DNA from: Neoscytalidium dimidiatum
Lineage: Eukaryota; Ascomycota; Dothideomycetes; Botryosphaeriales; Botryosphaeriaceae
Assembly: GCA_037367355.1 (NCBI GenBank)
Contig: CM074699.1
Span: forward strand, 310,001 to 374,000
DNA: 64,000 bases
Direction of reading: 5' to 3'
Made by a program: the position numbers and the translations under genes. The notes beneath the pieces were generated by a model that saw nothing but the letters and a program-made list of their open reading frames with translations, searched no databases and was not told the DNA's origin. Shown piece by piece: positions 1 through 10,393 of the stretch (the stretch's first letter is position 1; the number at the start of each line of letters is the position of its first letter).

Positions 1-1
1 G

Positions 2-993
2 CTAGCAGCGCAGTACTACGCGAGCAGGAAGCCTTCGCCTCCCCCAGTCGACGCGGGCGGACCGCTCCCTGGCGGGCCCGAGCCGTCGCACGACTGGCAC
101 AGGCAAGACTTCTCCCGCTGGTGGCGCAACGACGATTCTGACAGCGATTCTGACCCTGGCACAGTGATCCGTCTGCCCCGCGTGCGTTCTTCTCCACGGT
201 CCTCCCCCACCCGGCGCTGCGAGGCGGCAGCGACGATGTGAGCGACGGGGATGGCGAGGGGCAAGGCGGTCGGCACGAGCTGGAGACGATAGCGGAGGAG
301 AGAGAAGCGGAGGAGGACCCGGACGCGCAAGCTGGCAGCACTCCCCCCGTGCCTCCAGTAGAAAGCCATGAACCGGAAGGGCCGCACAGCACCGCCGCCG
401 CCGCCGCCGCCGCCGCTACCCCACCAGCCGTTCAAGCCGTGCAGCTCACGCCCGAGGAACACACCGTGCTGCACGCGCAGGCCGAGATGGCAGTCCAGCA
501 CAGGCAGGGAGGGGGTTCGTCCCTCGCCCCGCCGCTTTCGCTCGGGTTAATGATGGCGACGCGGCAGGAGCGGTTGCCGTGGTACATGCGGCTCTACCGC
601 CTGCTCATCGGCGGTGCTTCGCCTACTACGGCTGCTGCTCCTACTAGTACTGCTCCTAGTAGTACTGCTCCTACTAGTACCGCTGCTACTACTACTACGA
701 CTACGACGACTGCGGCGCAACAGCAACACCATGACGAAGAGAATCCCCCTGAGGAAATGGTCAACATGGGCGAGACTGCGCCGGACAATGCGGCTTCGTC
801 GACGGAGCCGACGCAGCAGCCGCCGGCGGTGACGAAGAGGCAGAGGGTGAGACGGTACTTTTTGTCGTGGTGGCGGAACAGGGCGAAGAGGAACGCGACA
901 CTCCTCGCGCTCGTGACGATCGTTCTGCCGATGACGGCTTTCACGGTGGCCGGGGCGGTGAAGCAGTTTACTCGCGCGGCGGTGGTGGAGTAA
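2..993 (+). CDS. Acidic single-pass membrane protein, 5' end outside the window, frame change inside
   Basis: I do not recognise the family. From 238 to the TAA at 991-993 the reading frame gives about 251 residues rich in E, D, A, T and P with poly-Ala and poly-Thr runs. Near the C-terminus a basic stretch (RRYFLSWWRNRAKRN) is followed by a hydrophobic segment of about 20 residues, so a C-terminal membrane anchor is likely. Codon 238 is GTG and not a convincing start. In the other frame, bases 2-241 read as similarly acidic protein with a related Trp/Arg motif (SRWWRNDDSDSDSD) that then hits a TGA at 239. I infer that both pieces belong to one protein, joined by an unrecognised intron or broken by a small indel between about 165 and 235. 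No good donor/acceptor pair is visible there. The true N-terminus lies left of the window. Confidence 0.5.
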
Positions 994-1049
994 AGGAGTT
1001 GGGGGTTTACGAGTGCTTGGTTGGTTTGGCAGTAGAGGGTTAGATTAGA

Positions 1050-1322
1050 TTAGAAATTCATGATCACTTTTTCCCTCACCCCTTCTATTCTCTTCGATGA
1101 AGGAAGTCCATCGGCAGTAGAAGCGTGGATGTTGATTGATTGATCGATTAGCGCCTGAGGCACCGGCCCCAAAAACTGAGTCAACGACGTTTGCGTCCGG
1201 ATGACTGCTTCGGCTTGCCGGTCTGATATGCCGACAGTTGTTGTTGCAGCACTTTGAAGGATACACCGTAGACGCGCGTATGTGATGGGCCGAGTCGTGC
1301 CTGCAATCTTGCAGGGCGGCAT
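1050..1322 (-). CDS. Short ORF carrying the dispersed CCGGA motif, possible repeat remnant
   Basis: An ATG-initiated frame of 90 codons ends at 1050. It contains EAVIRTQTS at residues 38-46. Two other places in the window encode the same motif with the CAA codon changed to TAA (16374-16398 and 32964-32988). That makes this frame a candidate fragment of a dispersed, possibly mobile, sequence in its least mutated form. I recognise no protein family, and the opposite strand also has a coding-like frame here, so this may be chance. Confidence 0.22.
   Translation of the reverse strand: MPPCKIAGTTRPITYARLRCILQSAATTTVGISDRQAEAVIRTQTSLTQFLGPVPQALIDQSINIHASTADGLPSSKRIEGVREKVIMNF
1186..1210 (-). repeat. 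Dispersed 25-nt motif, copy A
   Basis: Read on the minus strand, this 25-mer has the core GTCATCCGGACG. It differs from the copy at 16374-16398 at four sites and from the copy at 32964-32988 at three sites. All differences are C/T or A/G transitions. Confidence 0.5.
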
Positions 1323-2763
1323 TGAGGAGCAGTCGGCGAAGGAAAGTCTTGTGAGCTTGGCGAGGCAGAGCGAAGGGTTGGCGGATTTGGGGATTGCGTA
1401 TGCTTCTTAATTTTTTCTTCGTCCCAGGTCCCTTTAATATTTAATGTTAGACTGCCAAGGTGAATAGTGCAATATTTCCCCCCCTATCTCCCTCCGAGTT
1501 CCTGCGTCACTGGCGGAAAGGGGGGGGGGGGGAGGGGGTGGTTTGGCTTTGCGTGCACTTTGTCTCTTTATACGATGCGCCGTATTTTTTTTTTTTATTC
1601 GTTCTATGTACGTGTTCATTGGTTTGGTGAATCGTTTGCAGCCCGCGGAACTCCATGATCAAAGCTTCCTGCTCTGTTCTCTGCTGGCTTCGGGAAGGCC
1701 TGCATGAAGGAGGTGTCCGCGCTGCGGCTTCAGGGTTTTTGTGCGCATGCATGCATGCCGCAAACCGGGGTAAAGAAGCGTGTTGACATCTTGTCGTGGG
1801 GAAAACCCGAGCATGTGGGTGTTGTTCCGCGGTGTGTGTAATACACATCGTGCGTCATGAACGTGGACGACGCATGGGCGCTCAGCAGGTCGGTGGGGAA
1901 GGGAGATATGGGGCCGCTGGCTTTTGCAGCCATGCAACCGGCTGTCGATCAAACGCGGAGTGGGAAAGGGAAGGGGGGGTTGATGTGATGATGGTTGATG
2001 CGCGACGACGCGAGAACGCACGCGCGCAGTCTTAATAATTGCCGGAAAAGCTTAGCGCTGGCGATGCGGTTCGTATGGCTCGCGGGTTTCGTCGGCACGC
2101 CATCATCTCTTGGCTCGTCTCGGTCCAAGCAAGGACGCGTAGGTACAGACGTATCTATCATCATCACGGCTGAGTGAGCGAGCGAGCGAGCCAAGATGCG
2201 CTGCGTTGCGCTGAGACGCGGCGCTATGGTAAGCAGGACGGAGGGAGGAACTCCGTGCGACCTCCGTAGTCTTCCACACGCTTCACGCACTGCATGAGCT
2301 CTGACGCAAATGGGTTGGCTAATGTTCATCTTTTCTTCTATTTGTGCGATCCCTTTTCGAACGGGATAAAGTATGCTCCCGATATTCTACCTCAAATCCG
2401 ACGCTTTGCTTTCCCTTCACCCACCCTCTGTAACCGATTTTGCCTGATCTACGCTATTGTCGCAAAAAGTACAAAATCGCCATGCTTCATCGGCGATGCA
2501 GTGATACAAACTAATCCCCACAAATAAGAAACCCAAGAATGAACGCCCGAGGCTATGCGTAGGACCCCTTCCCCATGATGCACAGAGAGACCAAAACAGA
2601 CTGCAGTTGTGGTGTGGCACATCTCAAAACAAGGAGTGAAGAAAAGGAAAAAAAGAGCGTCGTGACCTTCGTGATCGTGAAACCCAAAACCCAAACCCAA
2701 AAAGAACCAATCGTACACAGAATCTCTCCCCCCCTCTCTCTCTCTCTCTCTCTATCCCCCTCT

Positions 2764-3878
2764 TCACAGCGCCATGAACGCAACGACCATGCCCACGACC
2801 ACGGCGGCGGCAGCGCTGTTCCGCGGCACGACGCTGACGGCGGCGCCGGAGCTGCTGTCCGTCTGCCTCGTGACGCGCTCGGTGCTGACCTCGGCGCGGC
2901 CGGAGGCGGCGCCGGCGACGCCGTTGAGGGCGTCGACGGCGGCGATGGCCGGGCCGACGTTGAAGAAGTCGACGAGCACGGCCCAGGGCGCCTTGCCGTA
3001 GGCGCCGCTGCACTCGGCGGCGTGCTCGCCGAGCGAGTTGGTGCCGTTGGGCGCGTTGGTGACGTCCAGGTAGGTGGTGTTGGGCTGCTCGATGCCGAAG
3101 GCCGACGTCGAGTACAGGAAGTGGTTCATCAGGAAGAGGCGGTCCGTCGTCGCGGCCGCGGACGTGTCGCCCTTCATGCTGGTCGGGCGGTCCGGCACGC
3201 ACGAGTAGTTGGACGGGCTGGTGTTTTCGTACGGGTTCTCCCACACGAAGTTGAACTCGTCGAGCAGGTAGGGGGCCACCGTGTTGCTGGAGGCCGAGAG
3301 CGAGGCGACGAAGGTGACCAGGCGCGTGTTGTTGGCGATCATGGTTTCGAGCGTCGGCCATTCGGTGGGCGCGGTGGTGGTCGACTCCGGCGTGTAGGCG
3401 TAGGTGTCGATGCCCGAGGTCGAGAATTCGGATTCCAGGTCGGAGGCGGACGCGTCGTCGGAGTTGACGAGGAGGATGGTCACGACGTCGTTGGTGTTGG
3501 CGTCCATCCAGGTCTTGATCTCGGCCAGCCAGTCGCTGAGCTTGCCGGCGTCGAGCAGCGTGCACGAGCTGTGGCAGAGGTGCCATTCACTCGCGCCGTT
3601 GTCCGTATACGAGTGTACTTGAGCGGAGAGGAGGCGCACGCCGGCGTTCAGCTGGACGGTCGAGTTGTATACTGATTCCCGGAACTGGAGTAGCTGGTGG
3701 AGGAGTCCGATAGAAAGGGGCTATCGTGGGCACCCAGGAGAGTGACGTTGCCGTAGGACTTGGAGCATAGCGATGCGGCATTGTTGCATACAGTGCCGGA
3801 GGTGGTGTTCTGGGCGGTGGCCGAGAGCGAAAGTAGAGGGAGGATGGACGCCGCCCGGGCGATATTCCCGAAGATCAT
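2764..3878 (-). CDS. Secreted PLC-like phosphodiesterase, GPI-type C-terminus, apparent -1 frameshift
   Basis: The product resembles fungal extracellular PLC-like phosphodiesterases with a TIM-barrel X-domain-like fold. The start at 3878 gives a signal peptide ending near an Ala-Gln-Asn site, then Cys-containing mature sequence with the family motif LLGAHDSP, whose His corresponds to the usual catalytic position. After 3680 the frame shifts. The upstream frame ends SGNQY and runs out at 3648, while the next frame continues NSTVQLNAGVRLLSAQVH and covers the rest to 2764. Family members read through this junction (GNQ-aromatic-aromatic-NSTVQL), so one base seems missing around 3668-3674. There is no room for a normal intron. 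The C-terminus has a Ser/Gly-rich segment followed by a hydrophobic tail, typical of GPI anchoring. Either a pseudogene, a sequencing error, or a 21-nt micro-intron that I consider unlikely. Confidence 0.72.
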
Positions 3879-4889
3879 ATTCGCAGATGTATGTGAAGTT
3901 TTTTGGTAGAACAGATTACTTTCTTTACTCTCTCTCTCTTTCCTCAATCCAGAGAGACAGTGACGGGCGCAGATAAATAGCTGGCAGCAACGACCCAGAA
4001 GCAAACAGCGAGTGGCGGGAGGCCTTGGAGCAGGCTGGAGGTTTGCAGGGACGGCCGTGGGAGTGAAAAATGCACGAAACGATGGAAATCGACGAGAGCG
4101 GAAGCACGGCCAGCCAGGGCTTTAACATGAGGAGAGCATGTCTTACTCAGGGAGTGGGCTGGATATTTTCGTAGACACTTACTTGCACTGCCCCGCTGGC
4201 TGGTGAGGAGCCTTACGCACGCCGGTGGCAGTGGCAGGGCCCTCCGAGCGTCGTCAGCATCCGCCAGCGAACCGTCGCAGCGCACATGCTGACCAGAGCC
4301 GCCGAGCGACGGCGCGGGAGCCTGAGTGGCCGAGAGCTCAGGACAAGAGCGTGCCAATGCGGGTGGATGACACTGCCATGTGTCGGCGGGGTGCGACAGA
4401 GCCAAAACCAGAGCCGGCCGTCGGCGTGTCGCAGCTTTCGCTGCACACTGGGAGCGCAGCTGTCTTCAGGCTCTGCGCGTGTGTGGTGGGTGGGGCCCCC
4501 CCAGCAAGCCTCCCAGCAAGCCTCCCAGCAAGCCCGCCGGTCGGACACACAGCCAGGGCCTCTGCTGCGGCGAATCGTGGCCCCGCCCGCCCGTCCGTCA
4601 ACGCCGCCACCGCCGCGTCGCCCCAGCACCGCGACTCCGTGGGTGAGCGCTCTCGCTCCAGCACCAGCCAGCCAGCTGCTGCGTGGCTTGCAAGCCTCCC
4701 GGCGCCCCCTGCTCCCTGTCCGTGTCCGGCCTCTCTGCTCTCTCTCATATCAGCTCCACCCAGTTCGATATATCCTCCAATACGACCCAGATCCCGCGCC
4801 CGCCAACCTCAGCCACCTTTGTACTCCACTCGCGCCCGTACTCCGCGCAATTTCATCGCCAACTGCCACATCCACCGCATCCGCCGGCC
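3879..4889. promoter_or_regulatory. Divergent promoter region between phosphodiesterase and calycin-like genes
   Basis: About 1 kb of GC-rich DNA lies between the two divergent starts. A TATA-like TATTTAT on the minus strand at about 3970-3980 could serve the phosphodiesterase. GATATA near 4767 is the only similar element before the plus-strand gene. A 12-bp unit (CCAGCAAGCCTC) repeats 2.8 times at 4501-4534. Long open frames here are antisense or GC artefacts. Confidence 0.4.
4501..4534. repeat. 12-bp tandem repeat, 2.8 copies
   Basis: The unit CCAGCAAGCCTC is repeated exactly at 4501 and 4513, with ten bases of a third copy at 4525. It lies upstream of the calycin-like gene and has no known function. 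Confidence 0.85.
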
Positions 4890-5543
4890 ATGCCCGCCGA
4901 TCCTCCGCCCAGCATCACGCTGCACGCTCCCCTCACCACCGCCGCCGCCGCTTCGTCCTCGTCCACCGCCCGCCAGCAGCCTCCCCCCGCGCCCGCCTGG
5001 CTCGCCGGCACCTGGCACGTCACGCACAGCACGCTGCCCATGTGGCGCTCCAAGCGCAACGTGCGCATCACCTACGCGCCGCTCGCCGGCACCTCGCCGC
5101 CGCGCATCGACGACCTGGTCGAGTACCAAGCGCTCGACGGCGCGGCGAAGGTCAAGACCGTGCGCGGCGTCGACGCGCCCGTGCCCGACGCCGCCGGCTG
5201 GGCCTGGGATTGGCGCGGCAAGGGCTGGCTGGTCGTCGCGTCGAGTCGGTGGGAGGTGCTCGGGTTTGGGGAGGAGGAGGGGGAGGGGGAGGGGGAGGGG
5301 GAGGAGGATGGTGGAAGTGGTGGTGGCGATGAGGCCGGGAAGAGGCAGTGGGCTGTGACGTACTTCGCGAAGACGCTGTTCACGCCTGCGGGCGTGGATC
5401 TGTACAGTCGGCATCCGGAGGGCCTGCGGCCGCGGACGGTGGAGGCGATCAAGGAGGCGTTGGCCCGGGTGGACGATGAGGGGGTGAGGGAGCTGGTGGG
5501 GGGTCTGTTTGAGGTGAAGATGGATGGTGCGAGGAAGGATTAA
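4890..5543 (+). CDS. Calycin/lipocalin-like fungal protein
   Basis: The chosen ATG (MPADPPPS) gives 217 residues in one exon. The frame stays open upstream, but that part reads as 5' leader. After an Ala/Ser/Pro-rich N-terminus of about 35 residues comes WLAGTWHVTHSTLPMW. This is the G-x-W opening strand typical of calycin barrels, here in the version seen in small fungal hypothetical proteins. Further Trp-rich strands (GWAWDWRGKGWLVVASSRWEVLGF) precede an acidic Glu-Gly insert at about residues 130-150 made by GGGGGA tandem repeats. The C-terminus is helical (VEAIKEALARVDDEGVRELVGGLF). There is no signal peptide, so it is probably cytosolic and may bind a small hydrophobic ligand. That function is inferred from the fold only. 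Confidence 0.68.
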   Translation: MPADPPPSITLHAPLTTAAAASSSSTARQQPPPAPAWLAGTWHVTHSTLPMWRSKRNVRITYAPLAGTSPPRIDDLVEYQALDGAAKVKTVRGVDAPVPDAAGWAWDWRGKGWLVVASSRWEVLGFGEEEGEGEGEGEEDGGSGGGDEAGKRQWAVTYFAKTLFTPAGVDLYSRHPEGLRPRTVEAIKEALARVDDEGVRELVGGLFEVKMDGARKD

Positions 5544-7136
5544 AGGAGGTGTTAAGCATATTCTTTTTGGGGCGAAAATGTAGGGGCTTGTAAGGTTATA
5601 TTGGGTTAAGGTTATGGGGCAAAGCTTATGCGGCACGGCGTGCGCGAAGTTTATCGCCTATTTGGTTATGGATGTGTGGTGGGTCAGGCAGAAAGTCTGC
5701 GCGGATGGAGTCGCTGGGCATTGTTGATGAATGGTCTGGCTGGGAGGTATATCTGGGGCTCTGCCGGATTTCGTATGGGTTTGGAGGACACAAGTGATAC
5801 CCTTCTGTTTCTCCGTAATCACGGGCTCAAGTCTTAGTTCGAGGCACGCATACACTAAAAAGACGTACACATTCTTGCCTAGCTTTATTGCTACGATTAG
5901 AAAAATATTGGCTCTTTCGCTTACATTTCGAGGTCCTTGCTTGGGCGCGTCTCCAACATCACTCTCATCTCGCTTACCGCATCCGGCTGACTGAAGTCCG
6001 TACACTAGATCTGTTGTGGACAAGCATATCACATCTACTCCTTTTCCATGTAAGCTGCGGTGGCGCAGCCAAAGGGAGCCCCATCCATGAGAAGGATCGA
6101 ATGACCTTAAGTTTCCAACTATGTGACCAGCAAATTCCACGATTTGACATCTTGGAAGGGCAATGACTTGAAGAGATGTTTGCTTACTCTGTGAGCTTTC
6201 ATACATATGAGAGGTTTCACAAGGTGATACTGAATAAGCAGGAAGTTCATGCAGTCGTCCGGATACGCGCATGCCGGAAGGTACGGAGCGTGTGAAAAGG
6301 CTTCGTATTTATGTACACTCACGTCTACAGCTACAACTTAAGAACCAGAACACTTTTGTCCCATTGACCGAAGTTTGTTGATTTGCATCCTGGCGTCACT
6401 TATCGACTCTTACACCTTGGTTGCTACTCTTGATATCTGCATTGGCTAGCACGATATTTGGTAACATGCGTTGCCCTCTCCTTTTTACGTTTAGACAACT
6501 CAGCTGCGGGAAGAAGTCAAAAAAAAAAAAGAAAATGTTTGATCAATTTGCTGGTGCTCATTCATTACCTTTTGCATTCAATGTTTGCGAAGTCCGGTCG
6601 GTAGCCTTTTAAGAAATTTGAATGTAAGTCTATTTCTCTTTGAGTTTCTTTGACACAAGAATACAAGTTTCAGGTTGTCTCAGTAACGAGAGCAAGTGAC
6701 AGAACGCTACTCTCCGGTCATTTTATCTCTTATACAAGTATAATAGTAATCAGACGCGAACAGGCCGCGTCAGTTTCATTTGCGATAGGTAGGTACGCAG
6801 CGTACAAACGTATCTATGTGTTACAGAATTCCAAAATCAACTCGAAGACTGATTTCGTTGCATGACGCTTTTATCCAGAGTGCATTGTTGGTCATGTAAT
6901 TAGGTTTTCGCAGCATTTGGAGAGTCGTCGAGTCGTGCAGCTCCAGCGATGCTCACTCATCCCAATCGTCGGGTGTTCTCGTAGCGCACGCCAAGCCCCC
7001 GACCAACCTGATCTCCGGTCGCAATCATCCAACACTAAGGAGCGATCACCCACCGATCACCACACCCACCCCCACGGCCTGCACCGCCCGCAACACGCCC
7101 TGCGTGCGTGTCCCTTTTCTTTTCCTACGACGAAAG
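5544..7136. other. Intergenic, AT-richer, one weak minus-strand ORF
   Basis: No gene can be supported. A 204-codon open frame on the minus strand (6272 down to 5658) is longer than expected for this composition. It shows no recognisable domain and no intron signals. The stretch also has an A run at about 6520-6530. The 200 bases before 7137 are C/A-rich, like a 5' leader. Confidence 0.45.
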
Positions 7137-7805
7137 ATGGACATAGCCTTCTTCGACCCGGATCGCTCGCATGCCGACCTTCTCCGCTCCGCGCTCGAAT
7201 CCTACCTCGCGACCGAGCCGCTCGCGCGCCGGCGGCGAGCCGCCAAGTACGGCGTCAACGACGACGACGACACTTGCTGCTGGCCGCGTGGCACCACGCC
7301 CGACGATGTGCGCGCTGCCTATGACGAGAGGCTGCAGCAGGCGCTGAAGGAGTTGAGGCAAGCGACGCCCGAGTCGGATGTGGATGAGGATGATGGGGTG
7401 ATGGAGAGCGTGGAAGCGTTTCCGAGGGTGCAGAAGGGGTGGGGGGGGCCACGAGGCGACCTGGCGACGCCGCCAACGAGCGGGGATGAAGAGGAGAGCT
7501 TCGGGATGGGGAAGAGGAAGAGGGGAGTGTCTGTGGAGGGCGGAGAGGGCGTGAAGAAGATGCGGGTGGATACGCGGATGGCGACGTAAGTCACGGTTCT
7601 GCCTTGTGCGTGTGCGTGTGTCCATGTGCTTATGAGTTGCGATAGACATGTTCGTCGCCTTGCGACGCCGGAATCTTCGCCGAAGAGGAAGTCCAACCCT
7701 TCGAGACAGTTTGCCAGGATGAGGAGGGCCGCTGGAATCGACCTGTACAACACGCACTCCATGACGACGCGATCGAAGGCTAGGAAGTCCCGATACCCTC
7801 CATGA
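7137..7805 (+). CDS. Small basic/acidic protein, two exons, probably nuclear
   Basis: The model is 7137-7585 joined to 7646-7805, 202 residues. The intron has a GTAAGT donor and ends GCGATAG, and removing it restores the frame (ACA Thr across the junction). Exon 1 begins MDIAFFDPDRSHADLLRSAL, with an Arg-rich patch (LARRRRAAKYG), an acidic stretch and a basic cluster (GKRKRG). Exon 2 adds a second basic region (TPESSPKRKSNPSRQFARMRR) and ends SKARKSRYPP. Several nuclear-localisation-like clusters and TPxS-type phosphosites suggest a nuclear protein. I recognise no domain. Without splicing the frame would stop at 7587, inside the donor. Confidence 0.7.
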
Positions 7806-8266
7806 GGAATCGAGCGGATTTGTCGAAGATGCATTTTTCTTGAATTCGGCTTTTGCCTAGGCCTGCCTGGCTAGCCTAGATGATCATCACGTCACTAGGA
7901 TCCGCCCTCGATTATCTCACGCCCACCATGGCCGACCTCCAAGGTTCATTGCTGGCAGCAGGAGGGATGTACGACCTTTGATGTGTCTGACAACCATGCG
8001 TGCTGGCACTGTCTTCAGCGCACGGACGTTGTATTGCACATCCCTCGCCTTTTACGCAAAGGGGGCCGCGAAGCTGGGTCGATTCCAGGAATTGAGTGAA
8101 AGGGGCTTGCAGGGTCGAGAGGGGATACTTGGAGATTTTCAAAGATGCCAAGGACAACTCAACCATCGCCGAAGACCCCGCCGACACATATTGGTGCGGT
8201 TCCCGTGATGGAGGAGCTCCACCTGGGAATTATTTTGAAAGAATGAATCAAGGATATCAGTAGGAC

Positions 8267-8373
8267 ATGAAGATTCAACGTGGCGATGATTGGCGAACTT
8301 CATAGGGAAGCGTTAATTGCAGGACATATGGCCACTATTAAGTATCTTTCTAGCGCTGGAAACAAGCAACGCA
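8267..8373 (+). pseudogene. Possible ankyrin-repeat remnant
   Basis: Two overlapping frames together resemble one ankyrin unit. The first reads GDDWRTS then stops. The second continues LHREALIAGHMATIKYLSSAG then stops. Known ankyrin units follow the pattern D-x-x-G-x-TPLHxAAxxGHxxxVxxLLxxGA, and the order and spacing here match with a frame change after RT. No intact gene surrounds it. This is a call from one repeat and could be coincidence. Confidence 0.35.
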
Positions 8374-10225
8374 TGTGAGGAAAAGGGTGCCTAGTGCTCA
8401 AGGGGATCGTCGAAGCAGATATTAGAAGGAACATATACTTTAGACTTCCTTCAACGTACTACTCTATGGCATCGTCGGTGTAGTCTCTACTTACTGGCGT
8501 TAAGTATCTTAAGTCGATGTCAAATGGAATTTGCTGCCGTTTGGATTACTTCGCAACTTGCACTTCTCTCCCTGCCCTGCAAACTTGGACGGTAAATAAC
8601 GTGACGACCTCGCGCTATGGGGAAGGAGATGTTTCGTCAAATGTCTAGCTGTGCCGATGTTATCGGCCGATTTATGCAACATTTTCAGGATATCACAGTA
8701 ACAACGGAGGGCGGCCATAAGCAATTGGAGCCTTCATCAGAAGTATACTAAAGCAAGACTTCCGCCACTCGAAGCCAAGAGCAAAGAAATGCTTCAGCTT
8801 GCCCTATGGTGTGTACGTATTTTACTAATCTGCCAACTAAATGAATATACCCCGCCCTAAGTCGAAGCCGGTGGTGGTAGATGAAAATTTACTTTCCGAG
8901 CCGCCTAGAACACAAACAGTCAGAGTGCAAACAACTCGGCCCCTGTATCGCTGGCCTGCGAAATATTATTGGAGAAACGCCAGACTGCCGGATAAGTAAT
9001 CATTCTTGAGTCGAATCAGCCGGTAAAGTTATTGACGGCATTGCTTATTTCAAGGAACACCCACATCGGTGACTTTTAGGCCCTTAAGTTCAGCGACATG
9101 ATTCCCGAAGGAGAAGAAGAAGGCGGTCGAACACATCCTCAGCCTGATCCGAGAGAGCAAGTTCAAGGATATGCCGGTAGACGATGTTATTCAGGCGTGT
9201 AATACCGAAAAAAAAAGAGCACTGATCAAGGCTATACAGGGTACAATGAGGGCCTTTGGTTCCATTAAGGGAGTTTTCGTGTTTCCAGGACGTACGATGG
9301 CAAGCTGAGGTAAGTACTAAAACATGAGACTTGAACCCGTTCAACACGAACTTGATTATTGCTAGGCTATCTGGTCAGCACACCACATATTATGAATTAT
9401 GTTGAACACCATAGCTTTATGCGTGAGTGCGGAATGGCCCAATGGACTAGATGCATGGCGCTGCAAGATAAGCTGACTTCGGAGCAAGAGCCCCTCCTTT
9501 GCATGCTTACGCATCAGTGTTGCACCAGCTGAACTCATTAAGAGACACCTAGCAGCTTTACTTTTAGCATTGCTTCCGGATCTTTCCGATAGCCTATATG
9601 CTACTATTACATAGGCCCAAATGTATCCGTACCGATAGGCTGTTATTTCGGAAAGCTTATGGACCATCGTCTTCACAGGCTGGAGGCAGCAGCCAATACT
9701 ATTAAACATTTGCGTCTCTTCCTCCTCAGCTCGACTACAACTTCATTTTTCTCATAATCACCAGGCTCAAGGCGACCTTAATAGCGGAACAACTTTAACA
9801 TTGCATATTGTTGGCGCAAAAAATTGTGACATATTGAAGATGATTGGAGCGAGTAATCTCCACCATCCGGTATTACTATTTGCCATAGTGGTACATTACA
9901 GAACAACCGCTGTATTTCAGTAAGGCGGTTATAGATCGCATGTGGATCTTCTATAATTGTCTAAGTCTTTGCAATTTAGTCTTTTCACCTGGCTCCATCC
10001 GACGGCTGAGACTGTGCTTCAAAATGCCTCCCCTCTCCCTTCCCCCTTTACTTTGTATGCTATATTAATATGCAAGGATGAGTTTGTAATATTTATGGAA
10101 AGCCACAATACACGTGCCAATCGCAGATTAGAAGTAAATGGCAAGTCTAGACAGCAGCGTCCCGATTGCCAAGACTTCTTCCGCACGTCAACGGCGAGGC
10201 TGAAGGTCAGCCGCGAGCGGGGTAA

Positions 10226-10238
10226 CCAATCTATAAAA
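10226..10238 (+). promoter_or_regulatory. CCAAT box and TATA box
   Basis: CCAAT at 10226-10230 is followed by TATAAAA at 10232-10238, about 155 bp upstream of the ATG at 10394. The TATA spacing is plausible for transcription starting near 10270 with a 5' leader of about 120 bases. Such a clean TATA is uncommon in this window. Confidence 0.5.
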
Positions 10239-10393
10239 GCCAGACTACTCTCTCATGAATCAAATGCCTTTACGAGGCTCAGCTTCTCCGAGATCAGGGC
10301 CAGCTACAGTCGTGCCATCACTCCGCTCTCATTCGTTCCCAACGCCATAATAAGCCAAAATATCACACAACCAGAACACAGCGCTCAGCAACA

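Larger units (their letters stand above)
994..2763. other. Intergenic, no clear gene
   Basis: This 1.8 kb contains a G homopolymer near 1520-1532, a T run near 1584-1594 and a GAGC tandem near 2173-2190. A 41-codon frame from the ATG at 1285 to the TAA at 1408 has coding-like composition but no upstream continuation. A CT dinucleotide run at about 2734-2753 lies just beyond the stop codon of the minus-strand phosphodiesterase gene. One copy of the CCGGA-centred dispersed motif sits at 1186-1210. Confidence 0.6.
7806..10393. other. Gene-poor stretch with degenerate coding traces
   Basis: About 2.6 kb of lower GC without an intact gene. It contains an ankyrin-like remnant (8267-8373) and a 68-codon open stretch after a TGA at about 9103. 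That stretch reads FPKEKKKAVEHILSLIRE and ends close to a GTAAGT-like donor near 9311, so it could be an exon of a decayed gene. The last 170 bases form the promoter and leader of the next gene. Confidence 0.4.

Noticed and set aside
2575..3675. 366-codon plus-strand ORF
   Set aside because: Antisense to the PLC-like phosphodiesterase; Arg/Gly/Val/Asp-rich shadow composition.
4225..5358. Plus-strand ORFs of 377 and 348 codons
   Set aside because: Pro/Arg/Ala-rich frames overlapping the calycin-like gene and its leader, without any recognisable domain.
5658..6272. 204-codon minus-strand ORF
   Set aside because: Longer than chance would suggest, but no domain, promoter or homologous motif. 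Kept only as a note in the intergenic entry.
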